Shown: in pieces, positions 5,349 to 7,032 of the stretch
Position numbering within the stretch: the first letter of the stretch is position 1
Layout of the letters: each line of letters starts with the position of its first letter
Assembly: GCA_023396555.1 (NCBI GenBank)
Contig: JAEWWC010000177.1
Span: 1-7,032, forward strand
Length of the DNA: 7,032 nucleotides
From: Bacillota bacterium
GTDB taxonomy: Bacteria; Bacillota; Clostridia; Christensenellales; SZUA-584
Direction of reading: 5' to 3'
Notes under the pieces: generated by a model
Told to the model about the DNA's origin: nothing
Seen by the model: only the letters and a program-made list of their open reading frames with translations
Database searches by the model: none
Made by a program: the position numbers and the translations under genes

Positions 5349-6854
5349 TCATTCTTCTCCGTTCGGTCTGAACAACTCCTTATTCGCGCCGTACAGCACG
5401 CGGTAACGCCGGTAAGCGTCGCCGTAAACCGCCGCGTTTTTCGCGTCCGGCTCATAGACGGTATCGCCGTACCGCACCATGGCCGACGTCGCCTGCTCGT
5501 ATGTATCAAACAACCCAGAGCCCACGCCGGCCAGCATCGCCGCGCCCAGGCACACCTGCTCGACCGTCTTCACCACGCGCACCGGCACACCGAATATGTC
5601 TGCCTGTATCTGAAGCCACAACGGGCTTCTTGCGCCGCCGCCAGCAGCGATGATTTGCTCCGGCTGATAGCCCAGCTCCGCAAACAGACTCAGACTGTCT
5701 TTGAGAGAGAATACCACACCCTCCATCACCGCGCGCGCCATGTGCCGGCGGTCGTGCGCCAGCGACAGGCCGATAAATAAGCCGCGGGCGTTGCTGTCAA
5801 AATGCGGTGTCCGCTCACCGTTAAGGTACGGCAGGAATACAACCCCGCCGCTTCCTGGCTCAATTTCGTTCGCCATATCATCGAGCGCCGCGTAGCCTGG
5901 GTTGCTCAGCACCTGATTGTTCAGCCACTTGAGACACTGCCCCGCGCTCAGCGATGCGCCGAACACGCTCCATCCGCGCTTTATGGCATGGCAGAAAGTG
6001 TGCACACGGTATTTTGGATCGCGCAGCGGTGTTTGGGAGAACATGGCGATCTGCCCGCTCGTGCCGATACTGGAACAGACAACGCCCTCTTTCACTGCTC
6101 CGTTGCCGATATTCTGAACCGGCTGGTCTCCGCCGCCGTAAACCACCGGCGTCCCCTTGGCCAGCCCCGTCTCCGCAGCGGCCTGCGCGGTCACCTCGCC
6201 CGCAGCCTCGTCCGATTCCAGACAGGCGGGAAACAGGCCGCGGTCTATATCCACCGCGTCGATCAACTCCCACCACCACTGTCGCTTCACCGTATCGAAA
6301 GCCATTGTGGACGAAGCATCCGAGGCATCCGTCGCGATGCGCCCCGTCAGGCGGTAGCGTATATAGTCCTTGGGCTGCATAATGTAGCGGATGCGCGCAA
6401 AAGCCTCAGGCTTGCTGTCCCGCAGCCACAGCAGCGACGGCAGCGCGAAGCCGGGGCATACCCGATTCAGCGTGATGCCATGGACGCGCTCTTCGCCCAG
6501 TGTCTCATAGATGCGCCGCACCTGCGCCCCGCTGCGCGCGTCCATCCAGATGATGGCGGGATACACCGGCTCACCCATGCCGCTGAGCGCCACCAGACCA
6601 TGCATCTGCCCGCCCAGCCCGATGCCGGCAACGTCACGCATTTTATCCGGATGCGCATCAGCGATGCGGCGCAGCACGGACACCGCCGCGCTCCACCAGA
6701 CCTTGGGGTCCTGCTCCGCGCCGCCGTCCGGCAGTATATCCGGCTCGTATGCCTGCTGCTCCAGCGCAATCGTCCGCCCCTCCGGCGACGTCAGCAGCGC
6801 CTTTATGCCCGAAGTACCCACGTCGATACCCAGCAGATAATTCCCTTTGCTCAT
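5349..6854 (-). CDS. xylB: Xylulokinase-type FGGY carbohydrate kinase
   Basis: Cytoplasmic kinase transferring phosphate from ATP to a sugar, most likely D-xylulose to xylulose 5-phosphate, feeding the pentose phosphate pathway. It has 501 residues, close to the family's usual 480-510. Motifs in order are phosphate-binding GIDVGTSGIKALL (9-21), substrate loop GGQMHG (81-86) as in E. coli XylB, WMDAR (103-107), MQPKDYIRYRLTG (159-171), catalytic base D243 in YGGGD, SIGTSG (262-267), LPYLNGERTP (341-350) and ATP-site GGGARSP (405-411). HTFCHA (285-290) and PGFALPSLLW (134-143) also match XylB, so ribulokinase or glycerol kinase is less likely; another ketose is possible. ATG 6854 is chosen because AAGGAG lies 9 bases before it (6864-6869); an upstream in-frame ATG at 6887 lacks this. 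First gene of the pair with the SDR. No convincing promoter or catabolite site was found upstream. No xylose isomerase gene is in the window. Confidence 0.93.
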   Translation of the reverse strand: MSKGNYLLGIDVGTSGIKALLTSPEGRTIALEQQAYEPDILPDGGAEQDPKVWWSAAVSVLRRIADAHPDKMRDVAGIGLGGQMHGLVALSGMGEPVYPAIIWMDARSGAQVRRIYETLGEERVHGITLNRVCPGFALPSLLWLRDSKPEAFARIRYIMQPKDYIRYRLTGRIATDASDASSTMAFDTVKRQWWWELIDAVDIDRGLFPACLESDEAAGEVTAQAAAETGLAKGTPVVYGGGDQPVQNIGNGAVKEGVVCSSIGTSGQIAMFSQTPLRDPKYRVHTFCHAIKRGWSVFGASLSAGQCLKWLNNQVLSNPGYAALDDMANEIEPGSGGVVFLPYLNGERTPHFDSNARGLFIGLSLAHDRRHMARAVMEGVVFSLKDSLSLFAELGYQPEQIIAAGGGARSPLWLQIQADIFGVPVRVVKTVEQVCLGAAMLAGVGSGLFDTYEQATSAMVRYGDTVYEPDAKNAAVYGDAYRRYRVLYGANKELFRPNGEE

Positions 6855-6957
6855 ATGCCATCTCTCCTTGCTGAAGACAGAAAACATGCCATGCGGAATC
6901 AGGCCAAGCGATCCGTCCGCAGGCAGCCGTCGTATAATGAATGGATCCTATGATATG

Positions 6958-7032
6958 TTATTCAGGCCTGACAAGGCTGTGTTCGGTTAAACCGGATACG
7001 GCGTTCAGCCGCTCATTGACCATGCTGTGAAA
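6958..7032 (-). CDS. Possible C-terminal tail of an upstream gene, partial
   Basis: Of the three - strand frames at the right edge, only one stays open, giving 24 codons (ending LTEHSLVRPE) before TAA at 6958. The codons are GC-rich at the third position like the real genes here, and the distance to the kinase start (103 bases) would suit either a separate unit or a loose operon. The peptide is too short to identify. A palindrome, TTCGGTTAAACCGGA (6982-6996), lies in it, so this could instead be intergenic DNA with an operator. Confidence 0.3.
   Translation of the reverse strand, partial: FHSMVNERLNAVSGLTEHSLVRPE

Noticed and set aside
5802..6953. Long open + strand frame (383 codons) opposite the kinase gene
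   Set aside because: It is antisense to a kinase with all family motifs intact; the arginine-, alanine- and histidine-rich product is what GC-rich third positions produce on the opposite strand.

Overview
The window is GC-rich and most likely comes from a fairly high-GC Clostridia-type Firmicute. The lineage is inferred from three things: strong AAGGAG/GGGAGG-type ribosome binding sites, a lipoprotein whose sequence resembles a family common in Clostridia, and short GC-rich dispersed hairpin repeats between genes. No rRNA, tRNA, transposase or CRISPR array is visible. One gene is on the + strand and all others are on the - strand.

Layout from left to right. (1) A + strand gene, open at the left edge, encodes an HD-domain phosphohydrolase of the YfbR-like/phage-type group fused in one frame to a DUF429 domain (RNase H-like predicted nuclease). 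(2) A 227-base convergent gap holds an 85-base imperfect palindrome (MITE-like) and copy 1 of a two-hairpin repeat. (3) A complete - strand ABC importer of the NitT/TauT (SsuABC-like) type follows, transcribed as substrate-binding lipoprotein, ATPase, permease. The ATPase and permease genes overlap by 11 bases. The lipoprotein gene is separated from the ATPase gene by a 248-base leader with a rho-independent terminator, a possible promoter and two hairpins. (4) A 276-base gap contains copy 2 of the two-hairpin repeat, another hairpin and a probable terminator. (5) A - strand pair follows: a xylulokinase-type FGGY kinase and a short-chain dehydrogenase/reductase, one base apart. (6) At the right edge, a 24-codon open tail on the - strand may be the end of an upstream gene.

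How the parts work together: the lipoprotein captures a small ligand outside the membrane, the permease carries it in and the ATPase drives transport; the ligand cannot be read from the sequence. The kinase and dehydrogenase are translationally linked and probably act on related sugar or polyol substrates. The HD-DUF429 protein is unrelated to these operons and probably acts on nucleotides or nucleic acid.

The most interesting observations are the HD-DUF429 fusion and the two-hairpin repeat. The repeat's two copies sit at the same place, just after - strand stop codons, and differ by several compensatory base-pair changes, which implies selection on the folded form.
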